From: Isoetes taiwanensis
Taxonomy: Eukaryota; Streptophyta; Lycopodiopsida; Isoetales; Isoetaceae
Reading direction: 5' to 3'
Assembly (NCBI GenBank): GCA_021234155.1
Contig: JAJEKV010000377.1
Span: 188,001-252,000, forward strand
DNA: 64,000 nucleotides
Shown here piece by piece: positions 35,947 to 47,512 of the stretch; the stretch's first letter is position 1; every line of letters begins with the position of its first letter. The notes below the pieces were generated by a model. It saw only the letters and a list, made by a program, of their open reading frames with translations. It was not told the origin of the DNA and made no database searches. A program made the position numbers and the translations under genes.

Positions 35947-36312
35947 ATGGAGGGAGAATTTGATTCAGACGGCTGCCCTTGTGGATGTAGTTCAGAGGAG
36001 GAATCCTTGGAAGAAAAGTGGCTGGAGGAGGAATTCCAGGCCTGTTTATCATTATCTGATTACAAACTAGTGTCCAAAAGAATGGGAGACCACAGAAAAG
36101 ATCCCAACTTTAAAAGGGAAGCAGATCATTCTAAAGGATCCCAGGCAAACAAGAAAGGAAATTATGGTGGTAGAACTGCATACAACAACCATTCTGGTAG
36201 TAGTAATAAAGGGGAAACCAGCATACCTGAAACACAGCAAGCTGAAGAATACACTTCAGATCAAGACGAAATTCAGGTACATTTGATCTCAAATGGACAA
36301 AAAAAACAGTGA
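35947..36312 (+). CDS. Acidic ORF in the pLTR, possible 5' coding exon
   Basis: A 121-aa frame starting MEGEFDSDGCPCGCSSEEE, acidic at first and then basic (KREADHSKGSQANKKG). I do not recognise it. A good splice donor lies within it (AATTCAG followed by GTACATTTG, near 36274), so it may be a first exon of an element transcript and not a free ORF. The equivalent in the right pLTR (about 45709-46070) is frameshifted only where CAG/CTG trinucleotides are altered, so the left copy is the more reliable sequence. Confidence 0.4.
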   Translation: MEGEFDSDGCPCGCSSEEESLEEKWLEEEFQACLSLSDYKLVSKRMGDHRKDPNFKREADHSKGSQANKKGNYGGRTAYNNHSGSSNKGETSIPETQQAEEYTSDQDEIQVHLISNGQKKQ

Positions 36313-36590
36313 TATGCTGATTTAATATGCACAAAGTGACTTTGGGCCATTTACAGCAGGTTTGATAACATGAAATGCAATCACTATTTACAATTTTATA
36401 TTTTAAACTACAGATCTCCTATCTTGTACTAACAGGGCAGAAGGATACAAGGGCTGATCGGTTATAAACCGAGAGGCTCCATTGTACCTTTTGGCCCTTC
36501 AATCTTTACCATTTTTATGCTAAAGTTTTGTTGATTGGCTGCAGGTACCGGACCTCTCCTGCCCTTGTCTTTTTTCTAGCTTTGTTGTAG

Positions 36591-36700
36591 TTGGATGTGG
36601 TAGATCTGGACTTGGATAAAGACAAAATTTTTGAAGATATACAAGCTGAAGATGCTCTCATGAAAAAACTGTATCAAACTCTTCTAAGAGCAAAAAACAG
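36591..36700 (+). CDS. Possible internal coding exon in the pLTR
   Basis: A 110-bp segment reading LDVVDLDLDKDKIFEDIQAE and onward to LRAKNR. It is bounded by a T-rich acceptor (TAGCTTTGTTGTAG) and a donor (AAAAACAG then GTTATA). It is repeated in the right pLTR. Exon status is inferred from splice signals and an open frame only. Confidence 0.35.
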
Positions 36701-37381
36701 GTTATATAAACTTAGTTTTACTATGGATAAACATATGTGAATGAAGCTATTTCAGGAATAGAGGTAACTACCTGCCTTCTCTTTGTTTAATGAAGCATGG
36801 ATGCTGGCATCCAAAAGGGTTTAACTGGGATACAAAGCTGAACTATTGTATGGCTTTATGTTCACGGCTTTTAAAGGAAGTTTATGATCTGAATTTTCAT
36901 GTCTGAGTTTATGCTCTGAATTTTCATTTTCAGTTTCATCTAGGAAATCGTCTACATAAAATGTTAATACACCTATGAGGCTGGGCTAGACCATAAGATA
37001 TAGGAGCCCTCTGATTTTAAACATAAGGCTAGCATGCAAAAACCAGACAAAGTAAGGCTGGTATGATAGCCGTAGTTCATACTTAGATTATAAGTTCTAT
37101 TGGAAAACCCAGATATATGTTTAATGACACAAAACAAGAAGTTGGTGTTTTCCTGCATATGTAAGGAAGATGTTGGAGCCATTTGTAGTAAAAATAAACG
37201 GTTGTTAGATAAAAACAGGTTTAAAAGGCTGATTAAAGAAAGCACAAGTTATGCATGGGCTTCTAAAAACTAAGGAGTAGTTATCCCTTGCTCTTTTTGG
37301 GGGGGCAGTAAGGCCAATTTGCTGAATTTAAGTACTAACTGTATATGCATTCTTCTTGGTACAAATAAAGACCTGATCTAA

Positions 37382-40300
37382 CTAGTAATGGTGCCCAGCG
37401 TTGCTGGGAGAGCCTATAAATTTATATATAATCCTTACTTTTGTAATTTGCCTATTTTATTTGATAGAGGAAATTGTCCACCTTTGGTGAAAAGGAAATT
37501 GTCCAACTTCGATGGAAGTTCCATGCGATGTACATGAATAGTTGTGTTGCGTATATCTTTGGACTTTAGAAAATGTGGCCTACTCAATTGTGTGAATAGT
37601 TAAAATACCGAGTAGTTGAACCAGAGCTTGGCATTGAAAGATATGAGGGACGTCGTAGATCCTACTTAAATGCTTTAGCTTTTGTGTCACGCTTATAAAT
37701 GCTGTAAAGTTTGTTGGTAGAGGTCTAAAAAACCATCTCTTTCCAACCTTCCAGTAGGAACTTCTATACTGTAGCTCTATGGTTGCTTCTTTCAAGATGA
37801 TATAATGTTTTAAATGTTGATTTTCTTATCCATCCATGAATAAGATAGCTTTCATTAACATAGCAAAGTACTTAATAGATAGGAGATATACCCAAAGGGA
37901 ATAAAATATTGCACTTCCGTGTACGCATGTATAATTCTCCATATAATATAGATTTTGGTTTTTTCTTTATATGTCTAGGCACATGCTTTTACTTTGTGCT
38001 TTGTGTTGATAGAAGCCATACACGAAAAGAATAACAGTTCTATAATAACATGGATATTCTGTAGATAATCTGGATATTTCATTACATGTCTATCATTTGT
38101 GCTCGCAGTAGTAAACTCTCTAGATTGACAACCCAAACCATCTGAAGATTACGTCGTAGCACCTTCTTGTATCTGGAGTTTCTTCTTGACTTCTACGCGA
38201 CGTCATAAGGTTCTGTCGTGGCTTGAATCTTGAAACTTGCCGCATTAAACATTTATATAAGGAAGAATGTCACATCCTGCGTAAGGCATCCTGTGAAATA
38301 CATAAAACCTTATATAAAACCAACATAAAACCTGCTATAATGCCAACTGGGAAACAAATGAACAACCTACCCTACCATTGATATCAACTGACAAACAAAT
38401 CCCGAAAGACTCTATCCATTGTTTTTTGGACCTTCTGCCTGGAAAAAGCTTGGTGGAAAAAATCACTATAGCAAGCATTACTGGGCAGGGAAATGAGTAG
38501 CAAGCATTTACTGGCAAACTGAAAATTTTATAGCTGGTAAACGGAAACTCTTATAGCTCATGATTCGGATGAGTTTTCCAAAGATATTATGAATTTCAAT
38601 GACCACCTCCGTTGAGCCTAAGGGTTCATAATTTTCTTTTGCATAAATCCCGAGTTGCTTACCATAAGAGTTGCTTCGACATGTCAATTGCCTAGTGCTT
38701 GCCATGCACGTAAGAAATTTTATTTTTTTTTCCGTGTGTGATTCATTATGGTAATCTTTTCAATGTTCTGCAGATAAGAAAAACCCTTTGTTAATGGCAA
38801 TAATAACTATCGTGACTACAAAATCATCATCGCTACTAATCTCAGAATAAACAGTTAATAATGAATTACAGAGGCATTATGAGGTTTCTAGTACTCAAAG
38901 TAGTTAGAAAATGCAAAAATACTATAACATTTTAATGTCGTAATCTGCCAGAATGGGATTGTTGTTGGTTGTTCTTTATTACCTGAAGTGTAACAAAATG
39001 CTGCATCTTGTGCTTCCTCTATATATCTCTACTTTAAATCAATGCAATAGCTGCTAAACAGGCTAGTAATATTGATGTTCAATTCCTTTTCGCTGTGGAA
39101 GGAGAATGGTGATCTAGTATACATAATTAAATGATGTACTGCTATTGCGACCCAGGGATGTGCCATTGCCACCAGATCATGGCTTTCCAATGGCAAAGAG
39201 CTTGCTTGAAATTTAAGTTCATATGAATTTTTTACTATTGAGGACATCGAAGCCTCACACTTTCACTTGAGGGTCTTGTGTACTGCAGTTAAACGCATGA
39301 ATGATACTGGTTATATATATTACATCTGTAGGCTATGGACAGATTATTTTGCCAAATTCACTGATTATGAAATCAAGTCATACTCAAGTGGAGCCTGATT
39401 ATCAATAAACTATAGAAAGAGAGTAGAGAGAAAAGCTTTCTTACAAAATAAAATGCATGCATACCTTCTAATGAAAATTCCTTTGCCATATCAGGGACCA
39501 TACCATGGTACCCATCATCCTCCTGCCAATTCACAAGGTTAGAATTAGCAACCCTATCATTGATTTTCTTTATATACATGACCCTGTACAATTCGAATAA
39601 CCATAAAAAGACTGAAAGATTGGTTTTTGTGATACCCTGTTATAAGGTTCATATGTGCTTGGGATAGGGGATGATCGATCTACATATATGCCATATTCTG
39701 GAGACTGGACAAAAAACCTGAATCTCCTATGCAAAAAAGTGAATTGTTGATTGCATTACCAGAAAACATTTGATGCATTCCTTGGCAACAATCAGATGTT
39801 CTGCTCCCTTAGAATGTTTTGGCTCAAACCTTTTGACCTTAGCTATTCCCAAATTGAATCCTGCAATTCAGATAATGGAATAAAAAAATTAACAAATCTG
39901 CTGGGAAGGTATAGAGCATATGATTGGAAATAGAAATAACCTGATTCTGACGCTGCACCATCGAAATAGCCATAGCTACAATGACTCCGATCCTGAAGCA
40001 CCATTTCCCATTGAAGCCCGCTGCAGGCTCATTTGGCTATCTCAGGTAACAAAAAACATCAAAGGCACATTAAACAGAGATTTCGTAGACCTAGAATCTG
40101 GAAGTTGATTGTTGCTAAGAAATCATCGTAAAGAACTGGAGATTATATCAAAATTAGTCTAAAATGATTATTAACGTACTTACATCTAGATAGCAAAGCC
40201 TATGCCATGCTCTTAAAATCAATGGGATCAACAGGAGCCCAGTCCTACAATCCATAAATCGAAAGTCAAACCAAAGGTTTCAAATTGTTTTTTGTTGTGG

Positions 40301-40472
40301 CAGGCGCTTCAGGTGGCTCCGGATGGTTGCCCGATGCTTTCTGTAGAGTCGTTGGCCGCCATAACCCTAAACTCAACCACATCAAATCTCAACCATAGAA
40401 TTAGTGATCAAATCTCAGCCGCTCAATTTAGGGCGTGGTCCATTACTTGCACCAAAACATTATAATATAAGA
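37382..40472 (-). mobile_element. Helitron inside the A left pLTR, with proven empty site
   Basis: Minus-strand Helitron of 3,091 bp. The 5' end is TCTTATATTATAATGTTTTG (TC at 40472). The 3' end has the hairpin seen on the plus strand as CCCAGCGTTGCTGGG (37394-37408) and CTAG at 37382. The host reads GATCTAA before and TAGATTT after; the right pLTR near 47148 has GATCTAATAGATTT without the insert. That is exact insertion between A and T with no target duplication. No Rep/helicase; the interior is AT-rich, without the polypurine tract of its relatives and without recognisable genes. Confidence 0.95.
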
Positions 40473-40912
40473 TAGATTTAGGCACATGGAATAATGACTA
40501 GACATAGACATTTGTATTAAATGATATGCAGAAGAGTCCAGAGTACATAGGCTATGATAGTCATTGGTAAAGACATAGAAGCTGAGCTTTGGCTTGAAAG
40601 GTTAAAAGACACATTTTTTTGTATAAACACTTGTATACACAGGCTTATGGTCTTTTTATATTAAAATTGTATAGTGATACAAAGATCAAAGGCTAAGGGA
40701 TGTTAAGTACCAATGACTTACATGAAAATGGAGTCTGGATTGATAATACAACCCGTGGGATTGACCAGGGGTTGATGTCAGACCTAGGACACTAGGTCTG
40801 GCTGGGTTTTTTTTAGGCACTTCAATTCCTTGGTACAACCTGGGAGACTTAACTCCCGTAGCTATGATCTTACATGTGAAATGTTTATTTTCAAAAAACA
40901 GGTCACTAATAT

Positions 40913-42480
40913 ATGCTTGACAAACATGTGCAGGAGGAAAACAAATATATTGATGAAGTGGAATTTGAAATCAATCCACCTACATGGAACAAGGAATTAA
41001 CTGATCTGGGATATGCTGCTAGCAAAATGGAGTGCCCGAACAGGGATGTGCAGACCATTCTCAGCTGTATCAAAAACATGATTGCACATGAGCTTATACA
41101 TGAAAAGGAGGCACTTCGAAAACCAGGTGAATACTCTGCTGTGTCACATATGGGTTGCAGTGACTGGATCAAGATTTTTCCATGTATTAACAAGGCAAAA
41201 GATGAGGAGATTGGGTCAGTGATCAACAACATCTATGAGACATTACCAGAGAAAATCTATCAATGGACTATGGAGGAGGATAAATGCAAAACAGAATATT
41301 TAAAAGGAATAACCGCCCTCAAAGCTGCAAACAATGTCAAAGATGACAATGAGGAGGAAAATGCTGTTCAATTTGCACAGGAAAGCAAGGAAGATGATCC
41401 TTTTGGGGATGCCCTTCTCTCAGAACAAGATAAAGAGGCACTAAAGGCAAAGCCAGCATACTAGAAAATAACGAGGATGGATTTCAATTCACTCTCAACA
41501 ACTGTCTGCTATATCCAGTCATTCCAGAAAGGCTGGTTGAATGCCAAAGTCTGCTATACAACCAAGGAATATGGCGTTCCAAAAGTTTCGGGGCTTTAGC
41601 ACCAATTGGCAAAGAGGTATGGATTATGCTAGGCGATATTACACCAGCCCAACTATCTGCCACAAAAATAGCAGCTGAAAAAATGGAAAAGTTGGTGAAG
41701 AAGGACAAGATCAAAGTCATGATAGATTGCAGGTTCTTCGACAAAACGTGCAGCAAGGAACCATTCATCTATATCAGTCAAAAAAGCCATATGGCTTACC
41801 CTACAGAAACACGGGATGATTTTTACCTTAAAAAGATATGGAGGACTATGTGCCCATATCTAAAGTGCGCATGTGAAAAACCGAGAGGAGGCAATAAAGC
41901 TAGCAGAAACAAGGAAAATGGGTGCAATGATAACATGACATGGCTGGACCACGCCGTTTGGTACATGTTTAACAACCTTGAATCTTTATATCCTAATATG
42001 TCTTGTGCTATGCAAATGTACTCTTTCAGAAACATGCTCAAGACTACTTTTAAGAAAGGCATTATGGCCTATCTTTCATATCTTGAAATCAGAGGCTCTC
42101 TAATGGATATGGCAGTATGCTTGGCAGCAGACCCATGGGCTGACTTCATGGTGACAAAGACAAGAAATAAAATGAATGACATCTGCGAGAAGACTATCAA
42201 ACCAGTCAATTTCATGAAGAATCCAAGGGTTGCATACAGCAACCGTAGCAGGTCTGCAAGGAAAACAAGTACAAGTATGGGCAGCAGCACGCAGAGCAAG
42301 GCAATGCAACCCCCTAGGCTCACTATTGACCCAGGAACAAGCTTTTTCAAGGCAAGCGAAAGTGCAACGGTGGAAAGCCTAAGCACACCAGACCCAGTCG
42401 GACATTCTGTTACAAAAGGAGCTACTAATATCGACCGAAAGGGTCTGACGGAAGGACAAGCTCTAAAATTCAACACTTGA
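40913..42480 (+). pseudogene. Element A ORF1, unknown family (one frameshift)
   Basis: Two frames, 40913-41464 and about 41445-42480, together align along the full length of element B ORF1 (52221-53804) with one frame change near 41,440-41,465. The first part is acidic (DPFGDALLSEQD). The second has MAYPTETRDDFYLKKIWRTM followed by a Cys cluster (CPYLKCACEK...C), then LDHAVWYMFNN and a Ser/Lys-rich tail. Shared residues with B include SFGALAPI, RDDFYLK-IWR--CPY-KC-CEK and KMI/KTIKPV-FM. I know no family for this protein; a nucleic-acid-binding role is inferred from position and the Cys cluster. The frameshift may be a consensus error or programmed. Confidence 0.7.
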
Positions 42481-42768
42481 AAAAGGTTAGCAGATTTTGA
42501 GATGCTTTTAAAGAAAATTTACTTTTCAATAGCAAACTCTTTACTACTTGTGTTCTAAAGTTATTAATAGTCTAATAATATACTTAAAAATAAAAGAATA
42601 ACGGCTAAGGAAAGCTATGACTACAATCCATTTATGGAAAAAAAAGAGAAAAAGAGGTTTAAAACCTCAAAATGCCATTTGGCCAGGAAAAGCAAAAGCC
42701 AAAAGTAATGGCTGCAGATCCACTGTCAGTAGCAATGGATAAACCTGCTGGAATATGGAATAATATGA

Positions 42769-44862
42769 GTGTTGTTTATTTATGTATCACAGATCAGAAA
42801 AATCGTTAGCAAGGACTGCCTGGGTCGTGTTCATTTAGGGTACATTGGAAAGAAGGACAAGAAAAAAATAGTCCATGGGACTTTTCTGTCAAAAATACTA
42901 GACTGCATATGTCTCCCTAAGATCATTTCTGATTCATTCAGTGCAGTGCTTGGGGACGTTGGAAAGAACATAATGGAGGATACTATGTTCAGCTGGAAAT
43001 ACACTGAAAATCTTCGGGACATGTGCTATAAGCCATACCTCATATTTGCCACTGACCGTGAGGTAAAATGCCCATGTAAAAACCCATCACTCAAGCAATT
43101 TGTAGACTGCCAAATAGGGCACATATGCACAACAGATCTGAGTATTATTCATAATACAACAGTGAGAGGAATGTTCAAAAAAGGATTAAACCATATCCCA
43201 AATAGACTGTTGGAATATGAGGCATTCAAGGAGGAAATTATCTCAATCTGTGATATACTGTTTGAGGTACACAGATACATGTACATAGTGCATGAAAATG
43301 ACAGAGAGGACATCAAAAACAAGATCATAGACAGAGCTGTGACAGAAATCAAAGAAGCTTACAGTAAAGACCGAATAAGAAAATTTGAACTTAAAGACAA
43401 AGCAGTTTCTAGCAACTTGGAGTGGCTATGCAAGAATTTCTACATATCTGGTATTGATAAAGCCTCCAACAACCCGGCATTTATATGCCCAAGCTTTATT
43501 AGGAATCTGGCCCTCAAAAGGCTATCTAGCAAAGACTTCCTCATGATCGAAACTGCCCCTGAGAAAATCAAATACAAGATAAAAGAAAAAATTCAGGAAA
43601 TTATAGGGAACGAAGACTTTGAATTTGATAGTCTCCCATACCTCCTCGGCATCTTTAAAGCCCATAAACGGGATTTCAGATGGATAACCAATGCACACGG
43701 TACGATATACACAGAGATCTCACATATAATTACAGCAGTACTTAACAATATCCTAGAAATGTGGCCAGACGTATCTAAAAGGATATGTGCAAAAGTATGC
43801 ACTTTATTCCCTCGAAAAACAATGCCCTGCTGGGTAATTCAATCAGTTTATGATGTAGTGTTGAACTTACCAGCAAAAATTGAGCAAGTGTTTGTGGCTG
43901 ATATTACACGATGCTACGAAAACATTCCACTCTACGGTCATAACGGAATATGCCAAATCATGAGGCAGATCTGCGGAGCAGCATGGGAACACATGAAAGG
44001 GGTTAATCAACACCATGAACTGTGGGTAAAAAAAGAAAAAGGAAATGCATACTCGGCCAAATGGTTCAAGTACAACCCCCAAGGAAAATGTTGGAGCAGA
44101 ATGGACCTGAATAGATTCTCCACCATCAATGAATGGCTTCTAACTAACTGCTACATATGTATGGGTAACTGCGCATGGCAACAAGTTTGTGGAATCCCTA
44201 TGGGATTTTCGTGCAGCCCATGCTGGTGTAATCTGTATCTAGCATGGTTTGAGGTATCCTTCATAAAAGACCTAGCAAAACAAGGAAAATACAAAGACAT
44301 TGAAACGTTCAAACATGTTTTTCGATATATGGATGATCTGCTGGCAATCAACTGTCCAAATATCAGGAATTATCTAAGCATCCTACAAGACACAAACACA
44401 GGGATATTACAGATATATGATATGCAGACTTTGGGAATCAAAGAGGAAACGGTGTATAAGTTCACGGAGGATCCAAAAAAGTGTTATGGCTACAAAGCAA
44501 ACTTTTTAAACATGACAATTGAGGTAATGAATAAAGAAATGGGACTGTACAGAACCTACAAGTTTGACAAAAGAGACCACCTGCCCTTTAAAGTAATGAG
44601 ATATGTACATGCGGACAGCTGCAGACCCTATTATCAGGCCAGAAACGTGATTTTGTCGCAAATCATGCCCTATTTATACATAAACTCCTGTCCCATAATG
44701 GCTGCAAAGGATATTATTAGCATCATCAACAAATTTGTTAAAAATGGCTTTGACAGCTATGGTCTCAAAAAGAAAGTGTTGCAGTATTTAAGAAATGGGG
44801 ATTTCCCAGCACTCAAGTATGACGTGCAGACTCTCATTCAAGTGATCAGCAACCAATATTAA
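42769..44862 (+). CDS. Element A ORF2: Penelope-like reverse transcriptase
   Basis: Intact 697-aa frame. The homologous part begins at 42793, directly after an acceptor-like TTTATTTATGTATCACAG, so the N-terminal eight residues may be intron. Features in order: Cys pair KCPCKNP (C101, C103), GHICTTDLSIIHN, GIDKASNN (comparable to the DKG box of Penelope-like elements), FKAHKRDFRWITNA (fingers), motif A FVADITRCYENIP with D378, motif B GIPMGFSCSPCWCNLYL from G475, and motif C RYMDDLL with D522/D523. The PMG in motif B fits Penelope-like enzymes better than LTR, LINE or group II enzymes. All three catalytic Asp are present. No GIY-YIG, integrase or RNase H is visible; the protein ends about 170 residues after motif C. 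Confidence 0.8.
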   Translation: MLFIYVSQIRKIVSKDCLGRVHLGYIGKKDKKKIVHGTFLSKILDCICLPKIISDSFSAVLGDVGKNIMEDTMFSWKYTENLRDMCYKPYLIFATDREVKCPCKNPSLKQFVDCQIGHICTTDLSIIHNTTVRGMFKKGLNHIPNRLLEYEAFKEEIISICDILFEVHRYMYIVHENDREDIKNKIIDRAVTEIKEAYSKDRIRKFELKDKAVSSNLEWLCKNFYISGIDKASNNPAFICPSFIRNLALKRLSSKDFLMIETAPEKIKYKIKEKIQEIIGNEDFEFDSLPYLLGIFKAHKRDFRWITNAHGTIYTEISHIITAVLNNILEMWPDVSKRICAKVCTLFPRKTMPCWVIQSVYDVVLNLPAKIEQVFVADITRCYENIPLYGHNGICQIMRQICGAAWEHMKGVNQHHELWVKKEKGNAYSAKWFKYNPQGKCWSRMDLNRFSTINEWLLTNCYICMGNCAWQQVCGIPMGFSCSPCWCNLYLAWFEVSFIKDLAKQGKYKDIETFKHVFRYMDDLLAINCPNIRNYLSILQDTNTGILQIYDMQTLGIKEETVYKFTEDPKKCYGYKANFLNMTIEVMNKEMGLYRTYKFDKRDHLPFKVMRYVHADSCRPYYQARNVILSQIMPYLYINSCPIMAAKDIISIINKFVKNGFDSYGLKKKVLQYLRNGDFPALKYDVQTLIQVISNQY

Positions 44863-45036
44863 AAGTGGTACGTATTCAAATCTGCATAAATTATAAGTTT
44901 GAAAAATGTCAATAGGGATCAATGTTAAAAAATAGGATGGGCAAGACCCTGGCTGACAAAGAGGGGTGCGCCCCTATGATCTGAGAACATCCAAATGAGG
45001 TCAGCCCAATCCTACGGTAGGAGGCAGGCTTTTTTT

Positions 45037-47487
45037 AATATATGTACTTATTTAGTCAAACATTAAGTGGGAAAGTGTAATATAAATACCTGATAAAAGC
45101 CAAGGGGACCATTAGGTGTCAAACCCGTTAACAATATCTGAAGTGTGATGGTTCTATAAGAAATAGGAATGAAAAAGTAAGGTTTACAAGAAGTTAACAT
45201 TATTTAATGCAGAGTGCCAAGACCATTGGAAAAAAAAGGAGCTATATTTGTTGGGTTGTTTTTACAAAAAAAAGGGGCATCATTTAATCTAAGGTATGGC
45301 TGGGAAAATATAAGTAGGATAATATCAATATGCATAGGAAAAAAACATGCATTCTTTGGAAAAACCCTTACCTAACGCTGCCCCCTCGAAACTAAGTGAA
45401 GTCAAGGATAAAGAAGAAAAATCCGGGCGCCACCGGCTCTATGCTATGGATTGGGACGCCGGCAACCTTCCCGGCAACCACATGCTAGAAATCTCGGGAT
45501 AAAGGATCCGCACATTATGAATGATCAGGAGGCGAGAACAAAAAGGTAAGCAAAATCGTCCTTTATGGATTATGCTTTACAAAAACATAGGTCAAAACCT
45601 AAAGCGAGGCGATAATAGCCTGATTTAGAATAAGATTTTCGGCACATGAAAAAAGCGGATACATGATTTATTGAAAAAGTACTACTAAAGCCTTAAAATC
45701 CCTAATCGACATGGAGGGAGAATTTGATTCGAGGCGGCTGCCCTTGTGGATGTAGTTGAGGAGGAGGAATCCTTGGAAGAAAAGTGGCTGGAGGAGGAAT
45801 TCCGGGCATTGTTTATCATTATCGATTACAAACTAGTGTCCAAAAGAATGGGAGACCACAGAAAAGATCCCAACTTTAAAAGGGAAGCGGATCATTCTAA
45901 AGGATCCCAGCAAACAAGAAAGGAAATTATGGTGGTAGAATCGCATACAACAACCATTCGGGTAGTAGTAATAAAGGGGAAACCAAGCATACAAACATGA
46001 CAAGTGAAGAATACACTTCAGGATCAAGACGAAATTCGGTACATTTGATCTCAAATGGACAAAAAAAAAGCGATGATATCTTTGATTTAATATGCACAAA
46101 GTGACTTTGGGCCATTTCAAAGCAGGTTTGATAACATGAAATGCAATCACTATTTACAATTTTATATTTTAAACTACAGAGATCTCCTATCTTGTACTAA
46201 CAGGGCAGAAGGATACAAGGGCTGATCGGTTATAAACCGAGAGGCTCCATTGTACCTTTTGGCCCTTCAATCTTACCATTTTTATGCTAAAGTTTTGTTG
46301 ATTGGTCAGGCAGTCTGGGACCTCTCGCCCTTGTCTTTTTCTAGCTTTGTTGTAGTTGGATGTGGTAGATACGGACTTGGATAAAGACAAAATTTTTGAA
46401 GATATACAAGCTGAAGATGCTCTCATGAAAAACTGTATCAAACTCTTCTAAGAGCAAAAAGCAGGTTATATAAACTTAGTTTTACTATGGATAAACATAT
46501 GTGAATGAAGCTATTTTCAGGAATAGAGGTAACTACACGCCTTCTCTTTGTTTAATGAAGCATGGATCTTTGGCATCCAAAAGGGTTTCTTGGGATACAA
46601 AAGCTGAACTATTGTATGGCTTTATGTTCCACGACTTTTAAAGGAAGTTTATGATCCGAATTTTCATATGCGAGTTTATGCTCGAATTTTCATTTTCAGG
46701 TTTCATCTAGGAAATCGCGTCTACATAAAATGTTAATACACCTATGAGGTTGGGCTAGACCATAAGATATAGGAGCCCCTCGATTTTAAACATAAGGCTA
46801 GCATGCAAAAACCAGACAAAAGTAAAATTTTGGTATGATAGCCGTAGTTCATACTTAGATTATAAGTTCTATTGGAAAACCCAGATATATGTTTAATGAC
46901 ACAAAACAAGAAGTTGGTGTTTTCCTGCATATGTAAGGAAGATGTTGGAGCCATTTGTAGTAAAAATAAACGGTTGTTAGATAAAAACAGGTTTAAAAGG
47001 CTGATTAAAGAAAGCACAAGTTATGCATGGGCTTCTAAAAACTAAGGAGTTGTTATCCCTTGCTCTTTTTGGGGGGGCAGTAAGGCCAATTTGCTGAATT
47101 TAAGTACTAACTGTATATGCATTCTTCTTGGTACAAATAAAGACCTGATCTAATAGATTTAGGCACATGGAATAATGACTAGACATAGACATTTGTATTA
47201 AATGATATGCAGAAGAGTCCAGAGTACATAGGCTATGATAGTCATTGGTAAAGACATAGAGGCTGAGCTTTGGCTTGAAAGGTTAAAAGACACATTTTTT
47301 TGTATAAACACTTGTATACACAGGCTTATGGTCTTTTTATATTAAAATTGTATAGTGATACAAAGATCAAAGGCTAAGGGATGTTAAGTACCAATGACTT
47401 ACATGAAAATGGAGTCTGGATTGATAATACAACCCGTGGGATTGACCAGGGGTTGATGTCAGACCTAGGACACTAGGTCTGGCTGGG
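45037..47487 (+). repeat. Element A right pLTR
   Basis: Uninterrupted copy of the A long repeat. It retains the empty site for the 3.09-kb Helitron near 47148-47161. Many CAG/CTG sites present in the left copy are altered here. Confidence 0.9.
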
Positions 47488-47512
47488 TTTTTTTTTTTTT
47501 TTTTTTTTTTTT
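47488..47512. repeat. T-run joining element A to element B
   Basis: Twenty-five T between the end of the A right pLTR (GGCTGGG) and the start of the B left pLTR (AATTATTAGTTGTATAGG). No other spacer DNA separates the two elements. Confidence 0.9.

Larger units (their letters stand above)
35276..40814 (+). repeat. Element A left pLTR (split by a Helitron)
   Basis: 35276-37381 plus 40473-40814 correspond to 45037-47487. Identity is very high except at CAG/CTG trinucleotides. The Helitron at 37382-40472 is absent from the right copy. Confidence 0.9.
35276..47487 (+). mobile_element. Penelope-like retroelement A with long direct repeats
   Basis: Structure: left pLTR (35276-40814, with a Helitron inside), ORF1 (40913-42480, one frameshift), ORF2 reverse transcriptase (42769-44862), right pLTR (45037-47487). 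The two pLTRs are about 2.45 kb each without the Helitron and nearly identical away from CAG/CTG sites. They do not have the TG...CA ends of ordinary LTRs; both begin after a T-run with AATATATGTACTTATTTAG and end in GGCTGGG plus a T-run. Penelope-like elements are known for such LTR-like direct repeats produced by tandem arrangement. No endonuclease is visible. Confidence 0.75.

Noticed and set aside
35276-47487. Element A as an ordinary LTR retrotransposon
   Set aside because: Repeats lack TG...CA ends; there is no gag, protease, integrase or RNase H, and the RT has Penelope-type motif B.
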